Below are positions 62,946-64,000 of a stretch of 64,000 nucleotides of DNA, piece by piece. Both the position numbers and the translations under genes were made by a program. The DNA comes from Baylisascaris procyonis (lineage: Eukaryota > Nematoda > Chromadorea > Rhabditida > Ascarididae): positions 124,001 to 188,000 of the forward strand of contig JAZARR010000074.1 in assembly GCA_037389465.1 (NCBI GenBank), given 5' to 3'. How positions within the stretch are numbered: the first letter of the stretch is position 1; every line of letters starts with the position of its first letter. The notes beneath the pieces are model-generated. The model saw only the letters and a program-made list of their open reading frames with translations, was not told the DNA's origin and did no database searches.

Positions 62946-64000
62946 TTGTTATGCCACCTATTATCGTTTGCTAACGGTCGACAATACTTTCAGATGAATA
63001 GAAGCTTTCATTAGCTTTGAACCCTAAATAAACAAAGAACAATACTGGAATGTGCACAAAATATTTTTTCAAAGATTCCAAACATTTATTGTATTCGTTT
63101 CAGTAGAGTTAACTAATACAAGTGAACCTGCTTTCCCACAGAAAAAACATTATTTTCATCAATCAAAAAATGTGTAAAAATATCACGCAGAGTAGCGAAA
63201 ACGCTTGAAACTATAATTGAAAATCAATTCGAATCGTTATCGTAAACGATGTTCCCAAGGTTCATGCTTGATGAAACATTTTGAGATTGTTTTCATGCCA
63301 GTTTTTCCGACGATAAAAAGAAATGAAAGAAAAATGTTGCCATTCTGTGTCCATACATTTAAAGCACCACAGATTGATAAACTAACAAGAATTAGCATTT
63401 CCCTTTTGTTTGAATTAATACCAAACAAATTAAGCACACTCCAATAGACGCGAAAACGAAATGGCCGTGAGGAGTAGATAATGCGATTCATTTTCCAACA
63501 TTGTATCACACTAATTACCGTCAATGAACAGGTCCCGTCAAGAAGTTTTATCTTCGGTGAAAGTTTTTGCGGCGAAATTCTTTCGATGACTTATGGTTTA
63601 ACAGGCCCATGTGAGCAAACATCTTTGCCGTCGAGTCATGTTCATGTTGTTTTCTGCCACAAACGAACAGACCAGTTATGATTTCTATGACCATTAGGCG
63701 CTGTTTGCATCACCACAGCGTTGTCGCCGTGAATATATGTAAACGTCTAAGAAGGCTGCAGCATTTGATGATACAGTCTTAGAAACGTGTGCAATTCTTC
63801 AGACAACATTAAAAGGTACAATGAGGATGTACCATGAAATCTGCCGTGCTATGTGCCCTCATAAGCCTTTAATAATTAGCATTTCTAACCGCTTATGGCA
63901 ATATTATGTGTGCGAATATATCCACGTGCATGTTTTCTTATTTTTCTGCCAGTCAATTTCAGCTTCGAATGCGAAAAAAACTAAAGCAGAGAAATTCAGC
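62946..64000. other. no clear feature
   Basis: AT-rich DNA with short open frames on both strands (for example 63217-63447 + and 63237-63524 -), but no supported exon, repeat or RNA gene. Confidence 0.4.

Overview
The window is eukaryotic and almost certainly from a nematode. It is AT-rich, genes are split by short introns with T-rich acceptors (TTTCAG or TTTTTAAG), several start codons lie 2-16 bases after a splice acceptor as expected after spliced-leader trans-splicing, and the two recognisable proteins read like nematode versions. No species can be named from what is visible.

Two genes are firm, both on the + strand. rps-23 (21006-24340, three exons) encodes an intact 143-residue 40S ribosomal protein S23. 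A fatty-acid transport protein / very-long-chain acyl-CoA synthetase of the SLC27 (FATP, acs-20/acs-22) class occupies 45777-56060 in 13 exons. Their products work separately, in translation and in lipid activation; nothing suggests a shared operon.

A second tier of gene models rests on splice sites, phase agreement and codon-like composition, without a recognised family. They are a secreted eight-cysteine protein (11523-13708, +), a small membrane protein (17117-16504, -), a four-exon gene with a Gln-rich tail and a poly(A) signal (42864-44110, +), terminal exons at 40385-40246 and 42607-42319 (-), a candidate directly behind the FATP gene (56308-57904, +), and antisense exons nested in introns of rps-23 and FATP. 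Many more single exons are listed at low confidence.

Layout: 1-11 kb holds scattered candidate exons and a 268-bp CA repeat. 11.5-19.2 kb has the secreted and membrane proteins and a TA repeat. 21-24.4 kb is rps-23. 24.6-26.1 kb is a retroelement graveyard with a LINE reverse-transcriptase tail on - and a frame-broken gag-like segment on +. 27-40 kb is poor in genes. 40-44.2 kb has unidentified genes on both strands, 45.8-56.3 kb is FATP, 57.1-57.4 kb is a SINE/LINE-tail-like insertion, and 62.3-62.9 kb is a coding-looking block of unresolved strand. No tRNA, rRNA, CRISPR or prokaryotic feature was seen.
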